Source of the DNA: JAJDAT01 sp964344185 | Lineage (GTDB): Bacteria > Nitrospinota > Nitrospinia > Nitrospinales > JAJDAT01 | Assembly: GCA_964344185.1 (NCBI GenBank) | Contig: CAYFMN010000005.1 | Location: forward strand, 72,718-136,717 | Length of the DNA stretch: 64,000 nt | Reading direction: 5' to 3' | Shown here: positions 53,513-63,500 of the stretch, in pieces | How positions within the stretch are numbered: position 1 is the stretch's first letter | Layout of the letters: every line of letters starts with the position of its first letter | Program-made: the position numbers and the translations under genes | Notes under the pieces: model-generated | The model's database searches: none | What the model was told of the DNA's origin: nothing | What the model saw: only the letters and a program-made list of their open reading frames with translations

Positions 53513-55246
53513 TTAAAATAAACCTATAGAGCCGTTTGCATAGACAATACCGTTACTTCTGTCCGACGGATTAGGGCCAGTAATAGGAAGACCGTAGCTG
53601 ATTGAAAACGATATTGGAGGACGGTATTCGGAGGTTCCAAACTCGCCGCCCTTGGGAACGTTTATTTGCACGCCAAATCCGGCGCCGGTAATGGATTCCA
53701 TTTTTGTTTCCCCGATTAATAAACCGCGAGTAAATACTTTTCCGTATTCAAGGAATCCGGTAAACGATATTATGTCGGCGATAGTGAATTTATCGATTCC
53801 GAAAGGAAATTTGGAAGGAAAGGGCAATACGTATTCAGTAGCTAAGTTATATCCCCAGTCGCCCGATTGCGCCGCTAATGGAAAACCCCGCACCGTGCCA
53901 AAGCCGCCAACAGCAAATTGGTCTGGAGAAAGCGTGCGATTGCTGACCAATTGCGTGTTTGCTTTCCATATAAAATAACTGTTTAGAAAAGGAGTCGCTT
54001 GATATCGAGTTAGATTAACGGAAGTAAGAAAAATATCGGCGCTTCCGTTGACGCGAGAAGGTAGAGCGGCGCTATCGTTGGGGAAAATTCCATATTGAAC
54101 TTTCCAGTCGAAAATATTATTGCCAAGATACGAATCGCTGAAATTGCCGCTAAAGCCAAAATAGATATCGCGAATTACGTCGTTGCTGGTAGTGGAACCC
54201 AAGGCAAAGTTGACGAACTTTTTATGATCGAAACCCATCCTGAATTTAAGTCCCGAAGTTTTATCTCGCAACAGAGCCTGGGAATATTCCATATTGAAAA
54301 GCCGCGTTCGACCGCCGCCTCTTAGAGCCTCCAAGCTGGCGCCTAAAGTTTGTTCCGAATAAGTATAGCTAAACTTGAGGTTTTTTCTTCCTATATCGTC
54401 AAGCGGGTATTGATAGGAAAAAGTTAAAGACTGCTGGTCTAATTCTGACGCCACTCCGCGAAAGAGAAAAAAATCTCCCAATACCGCAGTGTTTGCGGCG
54501 GTTGCCGTAACCCCGGCCCGGTTGGCTCCCGTAAATTCTGAACCAAAATTATCCACGTCGAAGCTGAAAGAATAAGGGCTGGTTTCGGTAACTTCAAGAA
54601 TCAAGTCCGAAGTTCCCGGCTCCTTGCCTGGGCGCAAAATTGATCGAGCTTTGATTCCGGCTAGATCGTTGATTTCAAGGAGGGTTCGTTCTAAAGTTTC
54701 TTCTTTTAGAATATCCTCATCCGCAACAGGTTGCATTCGTTTTAACAGATCTTCTGCTTTGGTTCGTTTATTTTTTTCGATGGAGATTTTGCCAATTTTT
54801 CCTTCGTCGATTTTCATGATCACGGTGTCGTCGATCAACTCTTGTTCCGGGATGTAAGCCTTGGCCAGGAAATAGCCAGCTTGCGAGTAATGAGCGGAAA
54901 CTTCTTGCGCCATGAGAGACAACAGGCCAAGAGTTAATTCCAAGCCTTCGGGGCCTAAATCGACAATCGGATCTAGGATCTCGTTGCTAAAAAGAGTGTT
55001 TCCCTCGATCTTTACTTTTTTTACGAAAAATGAAGGACCTGCGCCAGGATCAACTAGTTCTCTACTGTCTTCTATAGTGATGATTTCCGCTTTTTCTTGA
55101 AATTGGGGGTTGAATGGTTTTGGCTGTGATTGCCGCAAAGATTTTTCGGCAATACCGGCTTCACCGGCTGGCGGAATAGCCACTTGAGCCGCGCTGGGAG
55201 CGGTCCATCCAAGAAAAATTAATAATGTGAAAACCAGTAGATTCAT
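53513..55246 (-). CDS. Two-partner secretion outer-membrane transporter (TpsB, FhaC/ShlB type)
   Basis: The 577-residue protein (from the ATG at 55246; the frame opens earlier at a TTG at 55279) has a signal peptide (MNLLVFTLLIFLGWTAPSAA). Two POTRA domains follow (FVKKVKIEGNTLFSNEIL; GKIGKISIEKNKRTKAEDLL), then a C-terminal Omp85-like beta-barrel ending ISFSISYGLPITGPNPSDRS. FhaC/ShlB proteins secrete a TpsA exoprotein across the outer membrane. The giant repetitive gene just upstream on the same strand is its likely substrate. No third gene is seen between them. Confidence 0.92.
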   Translation of the reverse strand: MNLLVFTLLIFLGWTAPSAAQVAIPPAGEAGIAEKSLRQSQPKPFNPQFQEKAEIITIEDSRELVDPGAGPSFFVKKVKIEGNTLFSNEILDPIVDLGPEGLELTLGLLSLMAQEVSAHYSQAGYFLAKAYIPEQELIDDTVIMKIDEGKIGKISIEKNKRTKAEDLLKRMQPVADEDILKEETLERTLLEINDLAGIKARSILRPGKEPGTSDLILEVTETSPYSFSFDVDNFGSEFTGANRAGVTATAANTAVLGDFFLFRGVASELDQQSLTFSYQYPLDDIGRKNLKFSYTYSEQTLGASLEALRGGGRTRLFNMEYSQALLRDKTSGLKFRMGFDHKKFVNFALGSTTSNDVIRDIYFGFSGNFSDSYLGNNIFDWKVQYGIFPNDSAALPSRVNGSADIFLTSVNLTRYQATPFLNSYFIWKANTQLVSNRTLSPDQFAVGGFGTVRGFPLAAQSGDWGYNLATEYVLPFPSKFPFGIDKFTIADIISFTGFLEYGKVFTRGLLIGETKMESITGAGFGVQINVPKGGEFGTSEYRPPISFSISYGLPITGPNPSDRSNGIVYANGSIGLF

Positions 55247-56218
55247 CAATCGCTCAATTTTTGGACAAAGATTGGCCAATTTAGCAAATCTACGCAGTAT
55301 ACCACTTTTGCAAGCGGTAAATGAGCGACCGTTTTGGAAGAAACGACTTAATTTTTGAAGGTAAAATTAAAGCGAAAAATAATATGAATTTAAGAGATTT
55401 TCGCTAGATTTTACGGAAAGGAAAGTAAGCCCGAAGGCGATTTGTTATTTAACGGAAAAAAGAAGAGTTCCATGAAGAGGGATTCTTTTGAAAGGATTCA
55501 AAGGAAGAGCAACAACGTCTATTTAATAACATTCTTGGAGGATATAAACAAGGAATTCTTAATGAGGGTTAATCTAGTTTGGTATGAAAAAAATGCGAGG
55601 TCTTTTTTTTGAGATATGAGTTTATAGCGAGAATATTTTGATAAATCAGAGGAACAGAAAAAACAGAATCTACTTTTGCGGAAAGTTTTAAAGTTGTTAA
55701 GAAAACCAGGGATCAAATGATTACTTTGGTTTACCAAGTCTCGCTTTGCGTGACGAGTCGTAGGATTTGCAGGGAACTAACGTTTACATTTTCGAAGACA
55801 AAAAACTAAAGTGCGTCATTCAGAACCGAAACTTCTTTGATGAGCCTACACTGAGCCTGTCGGAGGGGTGAAGAATCTCATCAAGAACCGTGAGTTTCTA
55901 ATAGATTTTATTTTTTTAAAGTTGAGTTTTTTTAAGTAAGTGATTCACGGTGATTGCTTTTTTAACGAGAGTTTATTGTCACGGTTGTTTTGTAAAACCA
56001 CCGGTAAAATGAGATCCCTCGGCAAGCTCGGGAGGACAATTTGGTGAGTTCAGTTAGAGACTACCGTTAATGTTTGCGGAAAACAAAAACCAAAGCATGT
56101 CATTCTGAAGCGATACGAAGTATCGGTGAAGAATCTCATTAAGAACTATGAATCGTTTTGAAAATTATTTTATTCGAAGTCGAAGGTTTTTAAGAAGCGA
56201 TTGCCTACCATACTATCA
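55247..56218. other. Long intergenic region between TpsA and TpsB
   Basis: The 970 bases between the exoprotein stop and the transporter start hold no credible gene. They carry several dispersed repeat copies (see 55815-56141). A minus-strand frame of 72 codons (55519-55737) is AT-rich and unsupported. A separate TpsB promoter probably lies here, but none was assigned. Confidence 0.55.
55815..56141. repeat. Dispersed intergenic repeat copies near tpsA
   Basis: Copies are seen at 55815-55880 (GTCATTCAGAACC ... GAAGAATCTC), 56011-56037 (GAGATCCCTCGG ... GCTCGGGAGGAC) and 56099-56141 (GTCATTCTGAAGCGATACG ... GAAGAATCTC). They share core words with the copies at 37819-38222 and 12443. Confidence 0.6.
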
Positions 56219-59200
56219 CTAACAACCGCCGCCGCTACTGCTACCGTTGCTGGTAAAACTTGAGACAAAGGTACTTTGAATAGCTTGAGAGAAATCCGCT
56301 TGCTGTTGTTGTGGGACAATTGTCGGTGGTAGCACTGTTTCAACCACTGGAGTTACCACTGTTTCAATCACTGGGGTTACCTCTACCACTGGTGCAGTAC
56401 AAAGCCCAGCTTCTTGCTCGGCTTCGTCGCAAACTCCATCTGCAAATGGATCTGGCTCAACATCGCCTACTGTTATTGTGCCGCTAGCTGTGATATTTCC
56501 TTCATTCGATAGGTTTCCTGGCGTGCTGACAGTAACGTCTCCACCTTGATTGTTAATTTTTATCACTGAAATATCGTCAGTTTCGTTGAAATTGACGTTC
56601 CCAGAAGTTGTATTATCGACGTCAATGGATGCTACTTGGATATCGATCGCGTCATCCGCCGCATTGGCTCCTTTTGAACCGTCATTTCCAATTCCCGTTA
56701 CGACATCGATCACCAAGCGCCCAGTTTTAGCTTCGATATCAGGACTACCGGCGTCGCCGTTATCAATAATTCCTCCGCTGGTGGATGTCAAAACCACCGC
56801 CGTGTTGGAACTGCTTGTCGTCACCAATCGACCCAACGATATATCCTCGTCGGCGCTCAGAGCGATGTCGCCCGATCCTCCGTCAATGATGACGCCGTCA
56901 ACCATAGAGATTTTGCCGCCGGTTCCATTCGCATCGGAGTCGCTATCCGCCGTTAAGCTGATGCCGCCTGTGGTGGTGGTCAAATCGGCGGAAGCGCTGT
57001 TGAAAATAATGTCGTCGTCGGCGGTGAAGGTGATTCCCGTCGTGGCGGTAATAGCGTCGGTGACCGTAATCGAATTGGCGCCGCCGCCGTTTACGTCCAA
57101 TGTAAAAGACCCTGTCACGTCTAAAGCCGCCAGGGTAATAGCGCTGCCGCGTATAGTTAAGCTTTTTGAAATAGGGGTCGGACTAAAACCTACACTGCCG
57201 GTAGCGCCACTCGCGCCAATCACCACGGAAGAAAAATTAGCAGCCGTAACATAACCAAATTCGGTGGCGTCCAGGTTTAAAGTTCCAGCTCCGCCGGCGA
57301 TACCGATGCTTGTTCCAGCAGTTGAAGCTTGTATTGTAAAAGTATCCGATCCGGTAATGCTGGATCCGGCCTGGAGATCAACAGCGTCGGCGGTAATCGT
57401 TACGTTACTCGATCCGCCGGTGGCGTTGAGCGCTTGTCCGGCAACGGTCAACGTTCCGGTATTGGCGTCTAAAGTCATGTCGCCCGTGTCGGATGTTAAA
57501 TCGCCGCTAACGGTGATTCCGCCCAAAGCGTCGATTGAAATAACATTAAATGTCGAGGCGCTCGAAACCGTCGCTGATCCGCCAGAATTAATCAACAATG
57601 TGCTTGAAATATTTTGGCTGTTGGCGTCGGTGATTCCATCTATGGCCACCGCCCCGTCGTTGGTGTCGCCAATGGTCATTGTGCCTGCCGTGATGTTTTG
57701 TAGTTCTGCGCCGCTCAGGGTCCAGTTACCCGCCGTTGCGCCGACGCCGATTGTTCCATTATCGGATATATTGAGCGTTACGCTGGATGTTCCCGCGTCG
57801 ATCGATCCGGACAACGAAATGTCGTTTGAGGTAATCGTTACCGAGTTGCTGTTTGACGTAAGGGTTTGACTAGCCGCAATCGTAAAATCGCCCACGCCGT
57901 TGTTATCGACATCGGCGTCGATAACGGTGGCTCCGGTGGAAGTGATGTTGTTGTTCAAAGTAATACCCGCATTGGCGTTTAAGGTCAGTCCTTCGCCCGT
58001 ATTGGTAGTGGAACTGGTAGCGATTGAGGAAGTGGTTGTTCCAGAGAAGAAACCGCCTGTGCTGATTGTTCCTAAATTTAGTGCGGTAGATCCATTATCC
58101 AAAGTCACGTCGCCGCCCGTGCCAGTAGTTGTGAAACTGACGGCTCCGGTAATAACGTTAGTGGAATCGAGCGTAATGGCGTTATTCGACACGTCCGTTG
58201 TGAAGCTGGCGGTGCCAGCTACCGTAATCACTCCCGAGTCGGTTATGGCGTTGCCTGCTGTAACGACAAGATTTTGACCTATGTTAACCGTTCCCAAATC
58301 TAAAGCGGTAGTTCCGTTATCCAATGTAGCGTCGGCTGTTCCGGAAGTCGACAAACTCACCGCGCCGGTCAACGCATTGGAAGTATTACTTAAAGTGATC
58401 GATTGATTGGCGACGTCTGTTGTGAACGATGAGGTACTGCCGACCGTTAACGCTCCGCTTTGCGTAATCGTTCCCCCGGACGTTGCTGTTAAAGAACCGG
58501 CTGTGGTTGAAGCGCCAAAAATTAAGTTTGTCGTTCCGTTGTCTATGGTTACGTTTCCGGTGTTGCCGCCCGCGCTTTGGGTGGTGAAACTGACGGCTCC
58601 GGTAAAAACGTTCGATGTATTGCTTAACGTAATTGCCTTATCGTTGACGTCTGTTGTAAACGACGATGTGCTATCGACCGTCAAAGCTCCGCTTTGCGTG
58701 ATGGTACCGCCGGAGGTTGCGGATAACGTCCCGCGAATTGTTGTACCCGCCAAAATCAGATCGGTCGTCCCGTTGTCGATTGTGACGTTTGAAGCTGTGC
58801 TTCCCGCCGTGCTGGTAAAAGTAACGGCTCCCGTAAGGGCGTTAGACGTGTTGTTTAAAGTGATCGATTTATCGGCGACGTCCGTCGTGAACGAAGAAGT
58901 ACTGTCGACCGTCACGGCGCCGCTTTGGGTGATTGTTCCGCCGGTGGTTGCGGCCAACGTTCCGCGAACCGTTGAAGCGCCGAAAATTAAATTGGTGGTT
59001 CCGTTGTCGATGGTAACGTTGCCGGTCGTTCCATTGGTAGTTAAACTAACGGCTCCGGCGATGGCGTTGGCGCTGTCCAGGGTGATGGCCTGGTTAGAAG
59101 CGCTTGTTGTGAAACTTCCGGTGCCTAATACGGTAAGAACGCCCGTATCGGCAATGGTTCCGGTTGTGGAAGTGGCCGATAGATTACCCGCCGCATTGAT

Positions 59201-59353
59201 GGTACCCAGGCTGACATTTCCGTTTGAACCGGTCAGCGTAATGTTACCGGTCGAACTGTAACTGGAACCTATATAGAATCCGTCGGTGCTTGGATTGGTC
59301 GAGCTGGCCGTTGCGGTTTCGATTTTTCCTACCAGACCAACGAGCGGGGCGTT
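56219..59353 (-). CDS. Giant repetitive TpsA-like exoprotein, C-terminal segment
   Basis: This frame is open from the left N run to a stop at 56219. Most of it is tandem beta-helix-like repeats (ITLSNTSNALTGAVSL, DVTLDNGSTALNLGTI, GTITQSGALTVDS) rich in Gly, Thr, Ser and Asn, typical of TpsA adhesins. The C-terminal tail has VCDEAEQEAGLC and a proline/valine-rich segment, and ends SSSGGGC, so the last residue is Cys. The signal and haemagglutination N-terminal domain are outside the window. It is the probable substrate of the TpsB at 53513. The codons are more GC-rich than the neighbours. The upstream ATG-like start is only an artefact of the gap. Confidence 0.75.
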   Translation of the reverse strand, partial: NAPLVGLVGKIETATASSTNPSTDGFYIGSSYSSTGNITLTGSNGNVSLGTINAAGNLSATSTTGTIADTGVLTVLGTGSFTTSASNQAITLDSANAIAGAVSLTTNGTTGNVTIDNGTTNLIFGASTVRGTLAATTGGTITQSGAVTVDSTSSFTTDVADKSITLNNTSNALTGAVTFTSTAGSTASNVTIDNGTTDLILAGTTIRGTLSATSGGTITQSGALTVDSTSSFTTDVNDKAITLSNTSNVFTGAVSFTTQSAGGNTGNVTIDNGTTNLIFGASTTAGSLTATSGGTITQSGALTVGSTSSFTTDVANQSITLSNTSNALTGAVSLSTSGTADATLDNGTTALDLGTVNIGQNLVVTAGNAITDSGVITVAGTASFTTDVSNNAITLDSTNVITGAVSFTTTGTGGDVTLDNGSTALNLGTISTGGFFSGTTTSSIATSSTTNTGEGLTLNANAGITLNNNITSTGATVIDADVDNNGVGDFTIAASQTLTSNSNSVTITSNDISLSGSIDAGTSSVTLNISDNGTIGVGATAGNWTLSGAELQNITAGTMTIGDTNDGAVAIDGITDANSQNISSTLLINSGGSATVSSASTFNVISIDALGGITVSGDLTSDTGDMTLDANTGTLTVAGQALNATGGSSNVTITADAVDLQAGSSITGSDTFTIQASTAGTSIGIAGGAGTLNLDATEFGYVTAANFSSVVIGASGATGSVGFSPTPISKSLTIRGSAITLAALDVTGSFTLDVNGGGANSITVTDAITATTGITFTADDDIIFNSASADLTTTTGGISLTADSDSDANGTGGKISMVDGVIIDGGSGDIALSADEDISLGRLVTTSSSNTAVVLTSTSGGIIDNGDAGSPDIEAKTGRLVIDVVTGIGNDGSKGANAADDAIDIQVASIDVDNTTSGNVNFNETDDISVIKINNQGGDVTVSTPGNLSNEGNITASGTITVGDVEPDPFADGVCDEAEQEAGLCTAPVVEVTPVIETVVTPVVETVLPPTIVPQQQQADFSQAIQSTFVSSFTSNGSSSGGGC

Positions 59354-59363
59354 NNNNNNNNNN
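59354..59363. other. Assembly gap (10 N)
   Basis: Ten Ns break the exoprotein gene. The length is a placeholder, so frame relations across it are not meaningful. Confidence 0.95.
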
Positions 59364-60581
59364 TACGACCGTTGTTAAATCGTTTATACTTGCGGCTAAA
59401 TCTGCTCCAGTGCCCCCGCCTGGTCCAATTCCAATTGCCGTACCGGCATTATCAGGATCGATAGAACCGCTCGCCGTGATAACAATGGAGTCTCCGGCGT
59501 TGATGGTTACTCCGGTTACTTCAACCCATGGGTCCGTGTTGGCGCCTGAGAAATTTTGAGTGAAAGAGAAGTTATTTTTAACGAGTACGCCGTTGACAGT
59601 GATGTCTACGGTAAATGTGCCGATATTGTCTTCGAAACAATTACTACAATCAGGAAGACTTAGATACAACTGCCCTGATTTTTGAGTGGTTGTCAGAGTG
59701 CCCGTAGTGGTTACCGAATTACCTTGTGCGGTTACATTGTTATAAAATTCGTTCGTGTTTTGAAAAGTGATAGAGCTACTGGATAAAATGGTTGTTGTTC
59801 CGGCAATGTTATCGCTATTGGCTTGGGTGATGCCGTCCACAGTGACAGCCCCCCCGGTGGAAGAGTCGCCAATGTTTAAGGAAGAGGCGCTTATTCTTTC
59901 CAGTTCGGAACCGCTGATGGTCATTGCTCCCGCTGTTGCTCCTAAACCGATAGTTCCGCTGTTGGTCGCTTTGATAGTCACGGCGCCGCTTCCAGCAACT
60001 ATGACCGCCTGATTGTCTGTTTGAGAGGCGATGGAAAAATCTGCGGCGGTGATTGAGATATTTGAATCGACCGTTTCAAGGTCGGCCAGATCTGCAATTG
60101 AAAACGATCCTGCGCCGTTGTTATCGCTGTCGGCATCGAATGTGAAAGCTCCCGTATCAGCGATCAGATCGACATTGACGCTTATACCATTGACGGCGTT
60201 TACTGTTAGCGCGTTAAACCCGGATTCGTTGTTACTGAAAGACGCCGACCCTCCGGTGTTTAAAGTAACCGTTCCGGAAATGTTGTTGCTGTTGGCTTGG
60301 CTTATATTATCGACTGTGAGATTTCCGTCGGTGTTGTCGCCAATATTGAGTCCGGTCGCCGTAATGTTTTGTAATTCCGATCCGCTTAAGGTCCAATTGC
60401 CCGCAGTTGCTCCAAGACCAATTGTTCCGCTATCGGAAACGACAAAAGTAGTTGCCCCGGAACCGGAGTTCAAATTACCGGTAATCGTTACGTCGTTCGC
60501 GGAAATAGACAACGCCCCACCGTTGGTGTTGAGCGTTTGACCGGAAGCGATAGTAAAATCGCCGGTACCGTCTGCGTTGAC
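59364..60581 (-). CDS. Giant repetitive TpsA-like exoprotein, middle segment
   Basis: The same gene continues between the two N runs, in a different computed frame because the gap lengths are arbitrary. It contains further repeats (FTFDADSDNNGAGSFSI, GNWTLSGSELQNITATGLNI) and a less repetitive part (SLPDCSNCFEDNIGTFTVDI) with a Cys pair. Its 5' end joins the gap at 60582, where the interrupted repeat suggests only a few residues are missing. Confidence 0.7.
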
Positions 60582-60591
60582 NNNNNNNNNN
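60582..60591. other. Assembly gap (10 N)
   Basis: Ten Ns break the exoprotein gene inside a repeat. Comparison with the copy near 57900 suggests that about five or six codons are missing here. Confidence 0.95.
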
Positions 60592-63500
60592 GCCGCCGGA
60601 AGCGGTAACGTTGCCGTTTAAAGTCAATCCGTCGCGGCTATTGATGGTTATGGCCGAACCGCTGGAATTCGTGGTAGTGACGGTTTGGAGCGTCATTGCG
60701 TCGGCGTTGGCTCCCGTCGCCGTTATGGTGATAGTACCGCTACCGGCGTTGATGGAAGAACCCGAAGTCATGAAGACGGTGTCTCCCGCCGCAGGATTTC
60801 CGTCGCCGTTCAAGTTATCGCTGTTTGCTGTGAGGGTGACCGCTCCAGAACCTGTTCCCGTAATGCTTCCCGCCGCCGAGAAAAACACAGCTTCCGCCGC
60901 GCTGATCGTCGTCGCTCCCGCCGAGGTCAATGCTCCCTGAATAAATACGTCAAAAACTTGGCCGGTAGAGGTAAAAGAAAGGTCGCCAGTGTCCGTAGTT
61001 ACGGCGACGTTATTAATAATTTCGTCTGTAGTGTTAACGCTTAAGGCATTAAAGGTCGACGCGTTGTTGGCAAACGTGACACTGCCTGCGGCGCCGGTTG
61101 CGTTTAACGTCAACGTTCCGGAGATATTGTTGCTGTTGGCGGCGGTGATGCCGTCAACAGTGATATCGCCATTGGTTGTACCGCCAATAGTTAAACCAGT
61201 AGCCGTAATGGCTAGTAATTCCGCTCCAGAAATTGTAAATCCACAGGTACCGCAAATTGTCGAAACGGTGTTAGCTGCCACCGCGCCGTTTTCCAATCCA
61301 ATAGTGCCGCCGTCGGAAACCAGCAAGGTTGTTGCCGCGGCCCCCGAATTAATGGCCCCATTAACGTTGATGTCGTTAGCCGTAATTTGAATCGTATTGC
61401 CCGACGAATTTAAGGTATCGCCAGCGTCGATGGTAAAATCTCCGGCGCCGTTATTATCTACGTCGGTATCGATGACAGTAGCGCCATTGGAGGTCACGTT
61501 GTTGCTTAAAGTAATACCCGCGTTTGCGTTTAAGGTCAGACCTTCTCCCGTTGTCGTTGTAGAGCTTGTACTAATGGAAGAGGTCGTTGTTCCCGAGAAA
61601 AAACCGCCCGTATTGATAGTTCCCATATTGAGCGCGGTCGATCCGTTATCCAATGTTACGTCGCCGCCCGTTCCCGTGGTTGTGAAGCTGACGGCTCCGG
61701 TAAGGGCGTTGGTCGAGTTCAAGGTAATTGCGTTATCGGCTACGTCGGTCGTGAAACTGGAAGTTCCAGCTACTGTAATCACTCCCGAGTCGGTGATGGC
61801 GTTGCCCGCCGTAACGACAAGGTTTCTGCCAATACTAACTGTTCCCAAGTCTAAAGCGGTGGCTCCGTTATCCAAAGTTGCGTCGCCGGTTCCCGTGGTC
61901 GATAAACTCACCGCGCCGGTCAAGGCATTGGACGTGTTGCTTAGGGTAATCGATTGATTGGCAACGTCGGTCGTAAAGGAAGACGCGCCGTCGACTGTCA
62001 AAGCTCCCGATTGGGTTATCGTTCCGCCCGAAGTGGCGGTTAACGATCCGCGGACAGTAGACGCGGCAAAAATCAAATTAGTCGTTCCATTATCGATAGT
62101 AACGTTTCCTGTGCTTCCACCGGCTGTCAAGGTGTTGAAGGTAACCGCTCCAGTAAGCGTGTTTGATGTGTTGTTTAACGTGATTGCTTGATCGTTGACG
62201 TCGGTGGTGAATGAACTGGTTCCCGAAACCGTTAACGCTCCGGCTTGACTAATTGTGCCGCCGGTTGTGGCGGATAGGTTGCCGTTAATCGTAGACGCGC
62301 CAAAACTGATAGCGGTTGTACCGTTATCAACCGTGACGTTGCCGGTTGTTCCGGAAGTGGTAAAGAACATGTTTCCCGTAACCGCCAGGGTATCGAGCGT
62401 GATCGCTTGATTCGCCGCGCTGGTTGTGAACGTACCCGTACCGCCAACAGTGACGGTTCCGGTATCAGTGATCGTTCGAGTTGTGGCGAGGGCTGTTAAA
62501 TTGCCGGAAGTTGATACGCCCGAAAAAATTAAATTGTTGGCATCTTGGGTTACGGAAATGTTTCCCGCGCCGCCTGTTGTGATGTTGTAAGTGGTGTCGC
62601 TTGTTCCAGCGTCTCTTAAGGTGACGTTGTTGCCTCCGGTACCGGTTACGGTAACCGATGCAACGTCGATATTAAATCCTTGTGCGTTTCCAGATCCAAT
62701 TGCCCCGCCAGACGTTAGAGAAAGAGTGCCAGTGGTTGTTAAATGCGAACCGGCGTCGCTGACGTCGTCGATGGTACCGGCGGTTTGTAATGCAAAATTC
62801 TTGGCCACGCCCGCGACTGTGTCGACCGTAATCGCGCTCGCTAAACTCGAATCGCCGATAGTTAAAGTGCCAGTGGTGGTGGTGGCGGCGATTTCGGTAT
62901 CGTCGACATCAAACGTTCCCGTCGTTGAGCCAACGCTGACTGTTACCCCTGTTGACGGCAATAAAGATACATTTCCCGATCCGGAATTTAGAGTCGACGT
63001 TCCGTCGGTGAGCGTAAAAATGGCCGCAGTGACATTTATTGCGCTATTGCTGGTAGCCACTGCCGTGGACGAAGCGACCGTGAAGGTTCCGCCAGCGTCG
63101 TTATCGCTGTCGGCGTCAAACGTTAAGGCTCCGGTGTCAGTTGTGAGTCCGATATTTACGTTGATGCCGTTTTCGGCATTGGCGGTTAAAGCGTTGAAGG
63201 TCGAGGCGTTGGTTTGAAACGTGACCGTACCCCCTGCCGCCGTTGCGTTCAAGATTGTTGTGGCGGAAACATTGTTGCTGTTGGCGGCAGTGATGCCGTC
63301 CACGGTGATACTGCCATTAGTGTTGTCGCCGATGGTCAGTCCAGTCGCCGTAATGGCGAACAATTCCGCTCCCGAAATAGTCAGTCCGCAAGCGGCGCCG
63401 CAAATGGTCGAAACGGTGTTGGCCGCCGCCGCGCCGTTTTCTAATCCTATAGTTCCTCCATCCGATACCAATAGAGTCGTTGCGGCGGCTCCTGAATTAA

